Positions 43,616 through 52,529 of a stretch of 64,000 nt of DNA are shown piece after piece. The notes under the pieces were generated by a model. It worked only from the letters and a program-made list of their open reading frames with translations. It was not told where the DNA came from and searched no databases. Source of the stretch: DATBGO01 sp050011895 (GTDB taxonomy: Bacteria; Actinomycetota; Actinomycetes; Streptosporangiales; Streptosporangiaceae); the NCBI GenBank assembly GCA_050011895.1, contig JBEKIF010000005.1, forward strand, positions 1 to 64,000, written 5' to 3'. Made by a program: the position numbers and the translations under genes. Within the stretch, counting starts at the first letter, position 1. Every line of letters begins with the position of its first letter.

Positions 43616-45544
43616 TCAGATGTCCAGGAACCGAACGTCCTTCGCGTTCCGCTGGATGAACGCGCGCCTGGCCTCCACGTCCTCGCCCATCAGCACGGTG
43701 AACAGCTCGTCGGCCTGCGCCGCGTCGTCCAGCGTGACCTGGAGCAGGATCCGCCGGGCCGGGTTCATCGTGGTCTCCCACAGCTCACGGGCGTTCATCT
43801 CGCCGAGGCCCTTGAACCGCTGGACGCCATCGCGCGGCCGCGGGTCCTTCCGGCCGTCGGCGATGCCCGCGTCGATAACCGCGTCCCGCTCCTTGTCGGA
43901 GTAGGCGTAGTCGGCGGCGGTACGCTCCCACTTGATCTTGTAGAGCGGCGGCTGGGCCAGGTACACATAGCCGGCCTCGACCAGCGGCTTCATGAACCGG
44001 AACAGCAGCGTGAGCAGCAGCGTCCTGATGTGCTGGCCGTCCACGTCGGCGTCCGCCATCAGGATGATCTTGTGGTAGCGCAGCTTGGAGACGTCGAACT
44101 CGTCGTGGATGCCGGTGCCCAGCGCGGTGATCATCGCCTGGACCTCGTTGTTCTTCAGCACCCGGTCGATCCTGGCCTTCTCGACGTTCAGGATCTTGCC
44201 CCGGATCGGCAGGATGGCCTGGAACTTCGGGTCCCGGCCGCCCTTGGCGGAGCCGCCGGCCGAGTCGCCCTCGACCACGTAGATCTCGCACTCCGCCGGG
44301 TTTCCGGACTGGCAGTCGGACAGCTTGCCGGGCAGCCCGGAGCCGCCCATCAGGTTCTTCCTGGTCAGATCGCGGGCCTGGCGCGCCGCGATCCTGGCCC
44401 GGGCGGCCTGGGTGGCCTTGATGATGATGGCCTTGGCCTCGCCCGGATTCCGCTCGAACCAGTCCCGCAGATGGTCGTTGCACGCCTTCTGCACGAACGA
44501 CTTGGCCTCGGTGTTGCCGAGCTTGGTCTTGGTCTGCCCCTCGAACTGCGGCTCGGCCAGCTTGACATGGATGATCGCGGTGAGGCCTTCCCTGACGTCC
44601 TCGCCGGTCAGGTTCTCGTCCTTCTCCCGCAGCAGCTTCTGCTCCCTGGCATACCGGTTCACGATCGTGGTCACCGCGGCGCGGAACCCCTCTTCGTGGG
44701 TACCGCCCTCGGCCGTATTGATCGTGTTGGCGAAGGTATGCACCGACTCGGCGTACGAACCGGTCCACTGCATCGCGATCTCGGCGGAGATGCCCGGTGC
44801 CTCGTCGCCGAACTCGATGACCGTCTCGTGCACCGGCTCCTTGGAGGCATTCAGGTAGCGCACAAAGTCGGCGATACCGCCCTCGTAACGGTAGCTGGCC
44901 ACGTGCGGCTCGCCGTTGATGTGGTCGGGCCGCTCGTCGGTCAGGGTAATGGCCAGGCCGCGGTTGAGGAACGCCATCTCCTGCAGCCGCCGCGACAGCG
45001 TCTCGAAGGACCAGATGGTCTCCTCGAAGATGTCGGGGTCCGGCCAGAACGTGACCGTGGTGCCGGTCTCGTCCGTCGGCTCGCCCCTTGTCACCGGCCC
45101 TGCGGGCACACTGACCAGGTAGGACTGCCGCCAGACGAACCCGTCCCTGCGAATCTCGACATCGAGCCTGGCCGACAGCGCGTTCACTACCGACACGCCG
45201 ACGCCGTGCAGGCCGCCAGAGACCGCATACGACTTGCCGTCGAATTTGCCGCCCGCGTGCAGCGTGGTCAGCACGACCTCGACGGCAGGCCGGTGCTCCA
45301 CCGGATGATCGTCGACCGGGATGCCGCGGCCGTTGTCGACCACCCGGACGCCGCCATCGGCCAGCAGCGTGACCTCGATGCGGTCGGCATACCCCGCGAG
45401 CGCCTCGTCGACGGCATTGTCGACTACCTCCTGGACCAGGTGATGCAGTCCGCGCTCGCCGGTAGAGCCGATGTACATTCCGGGGCGCTTGCGGACCGCC
45501 TCCAGGCCTTCGAGGACCGTGATCGAGCGTGCGTCATACGACAA
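43616..45544 (-). CDS. gyrB: DNA gyrase subunit B
   Basis: The 642-aa ATPase subunit has the GHKL motifs VVDNAVDEAL, VVDNGRGIPV and GGLHGVGVSVVNAL, and the TOPRIM motifs EGDSAGGSAKGG and DADVDGQHIR. An AGGAGG about 10 bases before a TTG at 45544 sets the start. The GTG at 45583 in the same frame lies upstream of that site, so it is unlikely. It introduces negative supercoils together with GyrA. It follows dciA by about 100 bases. Confidence 0.97.
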   Translation of the reverse strand: MSYDARSITVLEGLEAVRKRPGMYIGSTGERGLHHLVQEVVDNAVDEALAGYADRIEVTLLADGGVRVVDNGRGIPVDDHPVEHRPAVEVVLTTLHAGGKFDGKSYAVSGGLHGVGVSVVNALSARLDVEIRRDGFVWRQSYLVSVPAGPVTRGEPTDETGTTVTFWPDPDIFEETIWSFETLSRRLQEMAFLNRGLAITLTDERPDHINGEPHVASYRYEGGIADFVRYLNASKEPVHETVIEFGDEAPGISAEIAMQWTGSYAESVHTFANTINTAEGGTHEEGFRAAVTTIVNRYAREQKLLREKDENLTGEDVREGLTAIIHVKLAEPQFEGQTKTKLGNTEAKSFVQKACNDHLRDWFERNPGEAKAIIIKATQAARARIAARQARDLTRKNLMGGSGLPGKLSDCQSGNPAECEIYVVEGDSAGGSAKGGRDPKFQAILPIRGKILNVEKARIDRVLKNNEVQAMITALGTGIHDEFDVSKLRYHKIILMADADVDGQHIRTLLLTLLFRFMKPLVEAGYVYLAQPPLYKIKWERTAADYAYSDKERDAVIDAGIADGRKDPRPRDGVQRFKGLGEMNARELWETTMNPARRILLQVTLDDAAQADELFTVLMGEDVEARRAFIQRNAKDVRFLDI

Positions 45545-45646
45545 GGTGGAAGCTCCTCCTGGGACTGACCGGCACAGGGGCACCGCAGCCCCCGCCGCCG
45601 CCTGCCCTGGTGCGCATCATCATTTTACCTGCGCGTACCGTCAGCA

Positions 45647-46384
45647 TCAGCCGTACGTATCACGTGGGCCCCGGGCGCCGCGGACTCGCCATTGCCCGGC
45701 CTGCCTCGGCGCAGCCGGGCCGCGCACTTTCACCCGTTTTACGGCACCGTCGCCGAGTTCGGCGTTGAGCCTGCGGACGAGCTGGGCGGCCAGCAGCCGA
45801 ACCTGCGTCGCCCAGGCCGTCGAGTCCGCAGCCACGGTCAGCTCGCCGTCGGCGAGGCCCTCTGGCGTGGTGTGCGCCGCCAGCTCGGGACCGACAATCT
45901 GCGCCCATCGCCCGAAAACCGACCCGGTTGCCGCGGCCAGCCGCCAGCCCTGCTCGTCGATGAGCCCGTCGATGGCCGAGTTCAGCGGCTGCGGGTCATC
46001 CCTGCGCGGCCGGCGCCGGTACCGCGGCGGCACGGCGGCGCTGGCGGCCTGCTGCTGGCCTGCAACGGCCGGCTGGCTGCGGGCGCCTGCGGGCTGGCTG
46101 CCGGCCGCGCCGCCAACCGGGCTGTGACGGGCGCTGCCAGGGGCGCTGCCAGGCGGCGCGGGATGATTACCTCTGGCCAGCGAGTCGGCCCTGGCGGCGG
46201 CGAGCGCTTCGGCAGCCAGCCGCGCTCGCGCTGCGCCGTCCGGCCCGCGGGCCCGCCTCGGCGGCCGATCGTCGTCTGGCTCAATCAGCCGCCCGGCCCG
46301 CCGGTCCTCAGGAATGCCTGGCCGCCCGGCCTGCCCGTCGTCAGGAATGCCTGGCAGGCCCGCTCGCTGATCGTCGTCAGGCAC
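45647..46384 (-). CDS. dciA: DciA-like DUF721 protein
   Basis: The 245-aa protein has a DUF721/DciA domain in its C-terminal half (about residues 130-230: INxAIDGLIDEQGW-like start, VFGRWAQIVGPELAAHTTPE, then LAAQLVRRLNAEL). Its N-terminal half is disordered, with repeated GLPGIPDDGQAGRPG-like segments and Ala/Gly stretches. DciA loads or stimulates the replicative helicase in bacteria lacking DnaC. The GTG start overlaps the recF stop by 8 bases, the standard actinobacterial order recF-dciA-gyrB. Confidence 0.93.
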   Translation of the reverse strand: MPDDDQRAGLPGIPDDGQAGRPGIPEDRRAGRLIEPDDDRPPRRARGPDGAARARLAAEALAAARADSLARGNHPAPPGSAPGSARHSPVGGAAGSQPAGARSQPAVAGQQQAASAAVPPRYRRRPRRDDPQPLNSAIDGLIDEQGWRLAAATGSVFGRWAQIVGPELAAHTTPEGLADGELTVAADSTAWATQVRLLAAQLVRRLNAELGDGAVKRVKVRGPAAPRQAGQWRVRGARGPRDTYG

Positions 46385-47570
46385 GTGTGACCGTCCCGTC
46401 TGCCACCGCGAATCGCGCGCCGGCCAGCCGGTCCGGGACGTCGGCTGTCACCGCCGCCGTGACAAGCACCTGCTCGGCGCCGGCGACCAGCCCGGCCAGC
46501 CGGTCTCTGCGGCCCTCATCGAGCTCGGCGAACACATCGTCAAGCAGCAGCACCGGATCCTCTCCACCGGACCTCAGCAGCTCGTAGGCGGCGAGCCGGA
46601 GCGCAAGCGCCAGCGACCATGACTCGCCGTGACTGGCATAACCACGCGCCGGCAGGTCGCCGATCCGCAGCTCGAGCTCGTCCCGGTGCGGGCCGACGAG
46701 GCAGACGCCCCGGTCAAGCTCGGACCGGCGCACCCCGACCAGGGCCGCACGCAGTTCCGCCGCCAGCTCCTCCCGATCCACGGCTGGGCGGGCGCCCGCT
46801 TGATCAGCGTGTCCGGCGGGCACCGCTGGCCGGTCCGCCGGACGTGCTGCTGCACTGTCCTGAGGTGAAGGACCAGCATTAAACGGTTGCCTGTAGCTCA
46901 TGCTGGTTTCCTCAGCTTCGCCGGATACCTGGCCATAGGCCGCCGTCACCAGCGGGCGGATCGCCTCGACGAGCTTCAGCCGGCCCGCCGTAAGTTCCGC
47001 ACCGGCCCGGACAAGCTGCTCGTCCCAGGCATCGAGCGCGCTGGGCACCGCACCGCCGCGGGCGCGTGCCGACTTCAGCAGGGCGGTACGCTGCCGCACC
47101 ACCCGCTCGTAGTCGGCCCGCACGCCCGCGTACCGCGGCCTGGTCGCCACCAGCAGGTCATCGAGATATCGCCGCCGCTGGTCGGGATCGCCCTTGACCA
47201 TCGTGAGGTCCTCGGGCGCGAACAGCACGCAGCGCAATGTCCCCAGCACCTCACGCGGCCGCGGCACCGGCACCCGGTTCAGCCTGACCCGGTTGGCCTT
47301 ACCCGGATTGACCTCGATCTCGATGAGGCTGTCGCGGGACGCGGAGGTCACCGCCGCCCGCAGGATGGCACGGTCGGCGCCGCGGCGGACCAGCGGGCCG
47401 TCTGCTGCGACCCGGTGGCTGGCAAACGTTGCCAGGTAGGCGGCCGCCTCCACCAGGTTGGTCTTACCCTGGCCGTTCGCGCCGGTGAACGTCGTCACGC
47501 CGGGGCCCAGCAGCAGATCGGCCGCCGCGTAACAGCGGAAATCGGTCAGCGCGAGCCTGGTCAGGTGCAC
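46377..47570 (-). CDS. recF: DNA replication and repair protein RecF
   Basis: The 397-aa SMC-like ATPase has Walker A GANGQGKTNLVEA near residue 30, Walker B LLLDDVFAELDEGRRDRL near 345, and the HLTRLALTDFRCY start typical of RecF. It helps load RecA at gaps. A Pro/Ala-rich insertion at about residues 228-255 is not conserved in the family. I start at GTG 47570, since the seven extra codons upstream are not family-like. Confidence 0.96.
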   Translation of the reverse strand: MHLTRLALTDFRCYAAADLLLGPGVTTFTGANGQGKTNLVEAAAYLATFASHRVAADGPLVRRGADRAILRAAVTSASRDSLIEIEVNPGKANRVRLNRVPVPRPREVLGTLRCVLFAPEDLTMVKGDPDQRRRYLDDLLVATRPRYAGVRADYERVVRQRTALLKSARARGGAVPSALDAWDEQLVRAGAELTAGRLKLVEAIRPLVTAAYGQVSGEAEETSMSYRQPFNAGPSPQDSAAARPADRPAVPAGHADQAGARPAVDREELAAELRAALVGVRRSELDRGVCLVGPHRDELELRIGDLPARGYASHGESWSLALALRLAAYELLRSGGEDPVLLLDDVFAELDEGRRDRLAGLVAGAEQVLVTAAVTADVPDRLAGARFAVADGTVTRA

Positions 47571-47732
47571 GGCTGAGAGGCTACATCGCACCGCCGTCGG
47601 CCGGTCCCGATCCTGGCTGCCCGGTCCCGGTCGCCGGTCCCGGCTGGCCGGTCCGCTTCTGGCTGGCCGGTCCCGCTCGCCGGTCCCGGCTGATCTGGTC
47701 CGGGGACTGGCCGCTCCGTTGCCGGACGCCCG

Positions 47733-48866
47733 CTACCCGCCGAGCCGGATTGGCATCAGCAGGTACCGGTAGTCGGAATGGCCGTCAGGTCCTGGCTTGC
47801 CGGTGATCAGGGCGGGCTTGCCCGGCTGAGTGAACGAGACGCGCACCGTGTCGGAGTCGAGCGCGGACAGCCCGTCGAGCAGGTACTGCGGGTTGAACGC
47901 GATCGAGAGGTCATCCCCTTCGTAGCCGGCCTCAAGGACCTCTTCGGCCTGCGCCTCATCGCCCGTGCCCGCTTCGAGGAGCAGCTGGCCGGCGGAGAAA
48001 GCCAGCCGCACCGCGGTGTTACGTTCCGCGACAAGCGCTACTCGCTTGACCGCCTCCGCGAGCACCGCAGTGGGTAGTTCGGCCGTCGCTGTCAGCTCGG
48101 TCGGCAGCAACGCCTGGTAACGCGGGAACTCGCCGCCAAGCAGCCGCGTCGTGGTGCGCCGCCCGGCGCCCTCGAAGCCGATCATGCCGTCACCCCCTGT
48201 CCCTGCCTCACCCGGCAGCGCCAAGGCGATCGACACCTCGGCACCGGAGGTCAGCGAGCGAGCGGTCTCGGCCAGCGCCCTGGCAGGGACGAGCACCGCC
48301 GCTGACAGGCCGGGCCGGGCCGGCGACCATCGCAGCTCGCGGACTGCGAGCCGGTACCTGTCGGTGGAGATCAGGGTGAGCGTCTCGCCCTCGATCTCGA
48401 TCCTGACCCCGGTCAGCGCAGGCAGCGTGTCGTCACGGCCCGCGGCGGTCGCGGACTGGCTGACCGCCGAGGCGAACGCGTCGCTGCCCACGGATCCCGC
48501 TGCTGGCGGCATCTCGGGAAGCGCCGGGTACTCCTCCTCGGGCATCGTCAGCAGGGTGAACGTGGAGCTCCCGCAGGTAAGCACGGCGCGCCCGGCGTCG
48601 GAGGTGATCTGCACCGGCCGGGACGGCAGGCTGCGGCTGATCTCAGCTAGCAGCCTGCCGGAGACCAGCGCGGAGCCCGGCTCCTCGGTCGTTACGGGCA
48701 CGGTGGCCTGTGCCGAGACGTCGTAATCGAAGCTGGACAAGGTGAGCTCGTCGCCGGCCTGCAGCCGCATCCCGGCGAGCACGGGAACGGTGGGACGGGC
48801 CGGGAGCGCGCGGGCGGTCCACGCCACGGCATCGGCCAGGACATCCCGGTCGAGTTGGATCTTCAC
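47733..48866 (-). CDS. dnaN: DNA polymerase III sliding clamp
   Basis: The 377-aa beta clamp starts VKIQLDRDVLADAVAW. It shows the three clamp domains, with FTLLTMPEEEYPALPEMP, LTLISTDRYRLAVRELRW and the C-terminal YRYLLMPIRL. GGAGG lies 9 bases before the GTG at 48866, which fixes the start. The 160-base gap to recF contains repeats of GGCTGGCCGGTCC but no gene. No gnd gene intervenes, unlike some actinobacteria. Confidence 0.97.
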   Translation of the reverse strand: MKIQLDRDVLADAVAWTARALPARPTVPVLAGMRLQAGDELTLSSFDYDVSAQATVPVTTEEPGSALVSGRLLAEISRSLPSRPVQITSDAGRAVLTCGSSTFTLLTMPEEEYPALPEMPPAAGSVGSDAFASAVSQSATAAGRDDTLPALTGVRIEIEGETLTLISTDRYRLAVRELRWSPARPGLSAAVLVPARALAETARSLTSGAEVSIALALPGEAGTGGDGMIGFEGAGRRTTTRLLGGEFPRYQALLPTELTATAELPTAVLAEAVKRVALVAERNTAVRLAFSAGQLLLEAGTGDEAQAEEVLEAGYEGDDLSIAFNPQYLLDGLSALDSDTVRVSFTQPGKPALITGKPGPDGHSDYRYLLMPIRLGG

Positions 48867-49233
48867 AGGAAGCTGCCTCCCGTTCTGGCAGTCGTGCAAG
48901 GGAGCGGGCAGGCCGCCAGCTTCGCCAGGCGCCTGGCCTGCTTGGTACTTGGTCTCTTGATGAAATAGATAAAGGTAGTCGTCATAGGGTCGGTGGATCC
49001 TGGGGACACCTGGCGTCCGCCCAGGTGAGGACGGCTGTGGCCATCCACAGGGCCTGTGGCCGGGCGGCCCGCCGTGGTGGTCGCGCTGTGGAAGGCCGCC
49101 GCCGCATCGGCTGTGGCCAGCGGGTTACCCCCCGGACGACTGAGGTTTTCCGCTAGCTGTCCCAAGCCCGTCCACAGAGTTGTCCACAGCCTGTGTGCGC
49201 CGATTGTGGCGCGAGGCGCTGGTATGGGAGTCT
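48867..49233. other. oriC: Probable replication origin oriC (dnaA-dnaN gap)
   Basis: The gap holds DnaA-box-like nonamers on both strands: a perfect TTGTCCACA at 49180-49188, CCGTCCACA at 49168, CCATCCACA at 49041 and TGTGGAAGG near 49088. An AT-richer stretch of dnaN leader lies around 48958-48985. In actinobacteria the origin lies between dnaA and dnaN. The gap is shorter than the several-hundred-base, many-box origin of streptomycetes. Confidence 0.8.
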
Positions 49234-51264
49234 TCACCCGGACAGCGCCTGCTGCTTGATCCTGTTGGTCAGCTCAGTGACCTGGTTGTAGATTGACCGC
49301 CGCTCGGCCATCAGCGACCTGATCTTCCGGTCCGCGTGCATCACCGTGGTGTGATCCCGGCCGCCGAATTGCTGCCCGATCTTCGGCAGCGAGAGCTCGG
49401 TGAGCTCACGGCAGAGGTACATGGCGATCTGCCGCGCGGTGACCAGCACCCGGGACCGGGACGTCCCGCATAGGTCGTCGATGGACAGCCCGAAGTAGGA
49501 AGCGGTCTGGCCCATGATCGTCGAAGCGGTGATCTCAGGTCCCTGTGCCTCGGGTATCAGGTCCTTCAGGACGAACTCGGCCAGCTGCAGGTCAACGGAC
49601 TGCCGGTTCAGGCTGGCGAAGGCGGTGACCCGGATCAGCGCGCCTTCGAGTTCACGGATGTTGGTGGAGATTCTGCTTGCGATGTACTCAAGCGCCTCGG
49701 GCGGCGCGTTGAGCCGGTCCTGGACGGCCTTCTTCCGCAAGATCGCGATGCGGGTCTCGAGTTCTGGCGGCTGAACGTCGGTGAGCAGGCCCCATTCGAA
49801 CCTGCTGCGCAGCCTGTCCTCCAGAGTCACCAGCCGCTTGGGCGCGCGGTCGCTGGAGATGACGATCTGCTTACTGGCGTTGTGCAGCGTGTTGAAGGTG
49901 TGGAAGAACTCCTCCTGGGTTCCTTCCTTGTTCTCAAGGAACTGGATGTCGTCGACGAGCAGCACGTCGACATCTCGGTACCGGCGCCTGAAGCCGTCCT
50001 GCTTGCCGTCCCTGATCATGTTGATGAAGTCGTTGGTGAATTCTTCTGAGCTGACGTAGCGGACCTTAACGCCCTGGTAGAGGCGCTGGGCATAGTGGCC
50101 GATGGCGTGCAGCAAATGCGTCTTGCCTAGGCCGGAGTCACCGTAGACGAACAGCGGGTTGTATGCCTTGGCTGGAGCCTCGGCGACGGCGACCGCCGCC
50201 GCATGGGCGAACCTGTTGCTTGAGCCGATCACGAATGTCTCGAAGGTGTACTTGGGGTTGAGGCGCGCCTGCGCGGGACGTGGCGCTCCGTGGCCTCCAC
50301 CGGCCGGGCCAGTCGTCGGCGACGTCCTGCCGGTATCGGCTGGCTGACCGGTTCCCTGGAGGCCGGATCCCCTGGGGAAACCTGAGCCTTGTGGCGGCCC
50401 GTCGGAGTGGATCTGCTCGGCCGGGTAAGGCTGCCGCTGCGGATAGGCCTGCTGGGCTGGATAAGCATGCTGCCCGGGATAGGCGTCGGCGCGCCCCGGT
50501 GGCCGCTGGTAGGGCTGGTCGCCGGGATAGGCCGGCGGCCCTGGATACCGCTGCTGTCCCGGATAACCTGGCCGGTCGGCGTATGGCGGCCTGCCAGGGG
50601 CCTCCCGTTCGTCAGGGAAAGCCTGCTCGTCGGCGTACGGCTGATTCTTGGGGTAGCCCTGCCCTTCCGGGTAGCCCTGCCCATCCGGGTAGCCCTGCCC
50701 ATCCGGGTAGCCCTGCCCATCCGGGTAGCCCTGCCCATCCGGGTAGCCTTGTCCTTCCTGGTAAGCCTGCCTGCCACGGAAGGGACCTCCGCCGACGTAA
50801 GCCTGCCCGTCAGGAAACCCTCGTCCGCCGGCGCGGCCGGGCAGCTCGCGGCGTTCTTGCCCGCTGGCCTCACCGAAGGTGTGCGGCTTGCCGTTGTCGG
50901 CGACCTCGAGCGCTGACGCGATCGGGCCACCGTTGCCGTGCTCACCGGTTGCCGTGTCGGGCGGCCGATGTTCGCCGCCGCCGAACCCGGGCGCCATGTC
51001 CGTGCTCGCGGCGGGGTCAACGGTCACGGCGAGCTGGATGCTGCGACCAAGTTCCCTGGAGAGCGCGTTGGTGATGAGGGAGCGGAGTCTGGTTTCCAGC
51101 TGTTCCTTGACGAACTCGTTCGGAGTGGCGATCAGGGCGGTGTTCTCGACCAGGCCAAGCGGCCTAGTCAATTGCAGCCAGGCGCGCTGAGCTGGCTCGA
51201 TGTGCATATCGGCGAGTTCGTCGAGGGACCTGGCCCACACTTTCGCGAGGTCTGTTTCGCTCAT
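49234..51264 (-). CDS. dnaA: Chromosomal replication initiator DnaA
   Basis: The 676-aa protein has domain I (residues 1-80) and a very long domain II of about 250 residues rich in Tyr, Pro and Gly. The AAA+ domain starts near residue 345 (YTFETFVIGSSNRFAHAAAV). It has GDSGLGKTHLL (Walker A) and LLVDDIQF (Walker B). Domain IV carries GRDHTTVMHADRKI, which reads the DnaA box. I start at ATG 51264 after GAGGTG. Domain II contains about six PDGQGY-type hexapeptides encoded by 18-bp repeats. Confidence 0.98.
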   Translation of the reverse strand: MSETDLAKVWARSLDELADMHIEPAQRAWLQLTRPLGLVENTALIATPNEFVKEQLETRLRSLITNALSRELGRSIQLAVTVDPAASTDMAPGFGGGEHRPPDTATGEHGNGGPIASALEVADNGKPHTFGEASGQERRELPGRAGGRGFPDGQAYVGGGPFRGRQAYQEGQGYPDGQGYPDGQGYPDGQGYPDGQGYPEGQGYPKNQPYADEQAFPDEREAPGRPPYADRPGYPGQQRYPGPPAYPGDQPYQRPPGRADAYPGQHAYPAQQAYPQRQPYPAEQIHSDGPPQGSGFPRGSGLQGTGQPADTGRTSPTTGPAGGGHGAPRPAQARLNPKYTFETFVIGSSNRFAHAAAVAVAEAPAKAYNPLFVYGDSGLGKTHLLHAIGHYAQRLYQGVKVRYVSSEEFTNDFINMIRDGKQDGFRRRYRDVDVLLVDDIQFLENKEGTQEEFFHTFNTLHNASKQIVISSDRAPKRLVTLEDRLRSRFEWGLLTDVQPPELETRIAILRKKAVQDRLNAPPEALEYIASRISTNIRELEGALIRVTAFASLNRQSVDLQLAEFVLKDLIPEAQGPEITASTIMGQTASYFGLSIDDLCGTSRSRVLVTARQIAMYLCRELTELSLPKIGQQFGGRDHTTVMHADRKIRSLMAERRSIYNQVTELTNRIKQQALSG
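50653..50760. repeat. 18-bp tandem repeat in dnaA domain II
   Basis: Units gtagccctgcccatccgg follow each other at 50653, 50671, 50689, 50707, 50725 and 50743. The first and last carry a few changes. They encode the QGYPDG repeat. Confidence 0.9.
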
Positions 51265-51628
51265 CGGCCGTTCACCTCGCGCCCCCACATGTGATCAACA
51301 GGTTTTTCCACAGGTTGTGCACGTTGCATATTTCGGGCGGTGACGGCCGCTCATCTGTCATCGGGGCGCGGGAAGCCGACGATCATCTGGCCCCTGATCC
51401 CCGATCCCGGGACCGCTGTCCACAGCCTAGGGGTCGGGTTCCGCGCTCGTTAGGTAAACAGCAAGTGTCACCCGCGGTGACGGGGCGCACCGGTTACAGG
51501 TGCGCCGGTTTGACCGGCGGCGGCCGGGCCGCGTACCGTTCTGAGGTCCGGCCACACCCGGCGGCTGTTCAGCGTGCTGCGGGCCAGGTGTGGCGGCCTG
51601 ATCTGTGCACCCGTATCTGGAGTCCCCA
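51265..51628. promoter_or_regulatory. dnaA-rpmH divergent promoter region with DnaA-box-like sites
   Basis: The gap between divergent dnaA and rpmH holds TTTTCCACA (51304-51312), TTGTGCACG (51315) and CTGTCCACA (51416-51424), all close to the actinobacterial DnaA box. They could serve autoregulation of dnaA or extend the origin. No coding frame is convincing. Promoters for both genes must lie here, but I cannot place them exactly. Confidence 0.6.
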
Positions 51629-51766
51629 GTGAGCAAGCGTACGTTCCAGCCGAACAACCGCCGCCGTGCCAAGACGCACGGGTTCCGGCTGCGCATGCGC
51701 ACCCGGGCGGGGCGCGCAGTCCTCGCCGCGCGGCGCCGTAAGGGCCGCACGCGGGTCAGTGTCTGA
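51629..51766 (+). CDS. rpmH: Ribosomal protein bL34
   Basis: The 45-aa product SKRTFQPNNRRRAKTHGFR, followed by RMRTRAGRAVLAARRRKGR, is the complete bL34 sequence pattern. The GTG start at 51629 is standard for actinobacteria. It heads the plus-strand block rpmH-rnpA-yidD-yidC-jag-rsmG. Confidence 0.97.
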   Translation: MSKRTFQPNNRRRAKTHGFRLRMRTRAGRAVLAARRRKGRTRVSV

Positions 51767-51801
51767 TCTGCGCGAGCGCTCGCAGGCAGTGGTGAGCCCC
51801 G

Positions 51802-52161
51802 ATGCTTCCTGCCGCCTCCCGGATGCGGCGGCGCTCGGAGTTCTCGCAGACCATCCGAGATGGCAGCCGTGCAGGAAAACCGCTGCTGTCAGGTCATCTG
51901 CTAATCCGCCCCGATCACGATGAGCCGGCCAGGGTCGGCTTCGTGGTGAGCCGCGCCGTCGGCAACGCTGTTGTGCGCAATCGGGTGCGGCGCAAGCTCC
52001 GCCATCTGGCCCGCCGGTACCTGGGCTCGCTTCCTGAAGGTAGCCTGTTGGTGGTACGCGCCAATCCCCGGAGTGCGGCCGCACGCCAGGCGGATCTCGC
52101 CGCCGACCTCGACCTGGTAATCGAAGCGTTGCGTCGGCGGCAGAGTAAGGCGCTGCGGTGA
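51802..52161 (+). CDS. rnpA: Ribonuclease P protein component
   Basis: The 119-aa protein starts MLPAASRMRRRSEFSQTIRD and contains the RNR motif region VSRAVGNAVVRNRVRRKLRH (about residues 48-68), which binds the catalytic RNA and pre-tRNA leader. It works with RNase P RNA to mature tRNA 5' ends. It follows rpmH by 35 bases, and its stop overlaps the yidD start by 4 bases. Confidence 0.95.
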   Translation: MLPAASRMRRRSEFSQTIRDGSRAGKPLLSGHLLIRPDHDEPARVGFVVSRAVGNAVVRNRVRRKLRHLARRYLGSLPEGSLLVVRANPRSAAARQADLAADLDLVIEALRRRQSKALR

Positions 52162-52526
52162 CAAGCAAGACAGAGCGACAAGCGGGGGCCCGGCCGTCAG
52201 TTGCGGGCCGGGTGCTTGTCGTCCTCTTGGCCGGATACCGGAGTTTCATCAGCCCGCTGCTGCTGCCGCGGTGCCGGTTTTATCCGTCCTGCAGCGCTTA
52301 CGCGCTGGAGGCGGTGCAGGTGCACGGCGCCTTGCGCGGCTCCTGGCTGGCGGTGGCGAGGCTCGGCCGGTGCCACCCGTTCCACGCGGGGGGAATTGAC
52401 CCGGTGCCGCCACGTGCTGCCGGGCAGCCGGATCCTGTGGATGGCGCAGCGACTCCGGGCCGGTCTAAGCGGGCGGAGCCTCACGAGAGCGAGCGGCTGT
52501 TGTCGATCAGATCGCAAGGGAGCTAG
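52158..52526 (+). CDS. yidD: Membrane protein insertion efficiency factor YidD
   Basis: The 122-aa protein has the YidD core: a membrane-associated helix (VLVVLLAGYRSFISPLLLP) and CRFYPSCSAYALEAVQVHG. LGRCHPFHAGGIDPVP with conserved Cys and His follows. It aids insertion of inner-membrane proteins by YidC. The GTG start overlaps rnpA by 4 bases. The C-terminal 35 residues are hydrophilic and variable. Confidence 0.94.
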   Translation: MTSKTERQAGARPSVAGRVLVVLLAGYRSFISPLLLPRCRFYPSCSAYALEAVQVHGALRGSWLAVARLGRCHPFHAGGIDPVPPRAAGQPDPVDGAATPGRSKRAEPHESERLLSIRSQGS

Positions 52527-52529
52527 CTG

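Noticed and set aside
41725..43659. A 644-aa plus-strand protein opposite gyrA
   Set aside because: It is antisense to the conserved gyrA gene and shows no domain.
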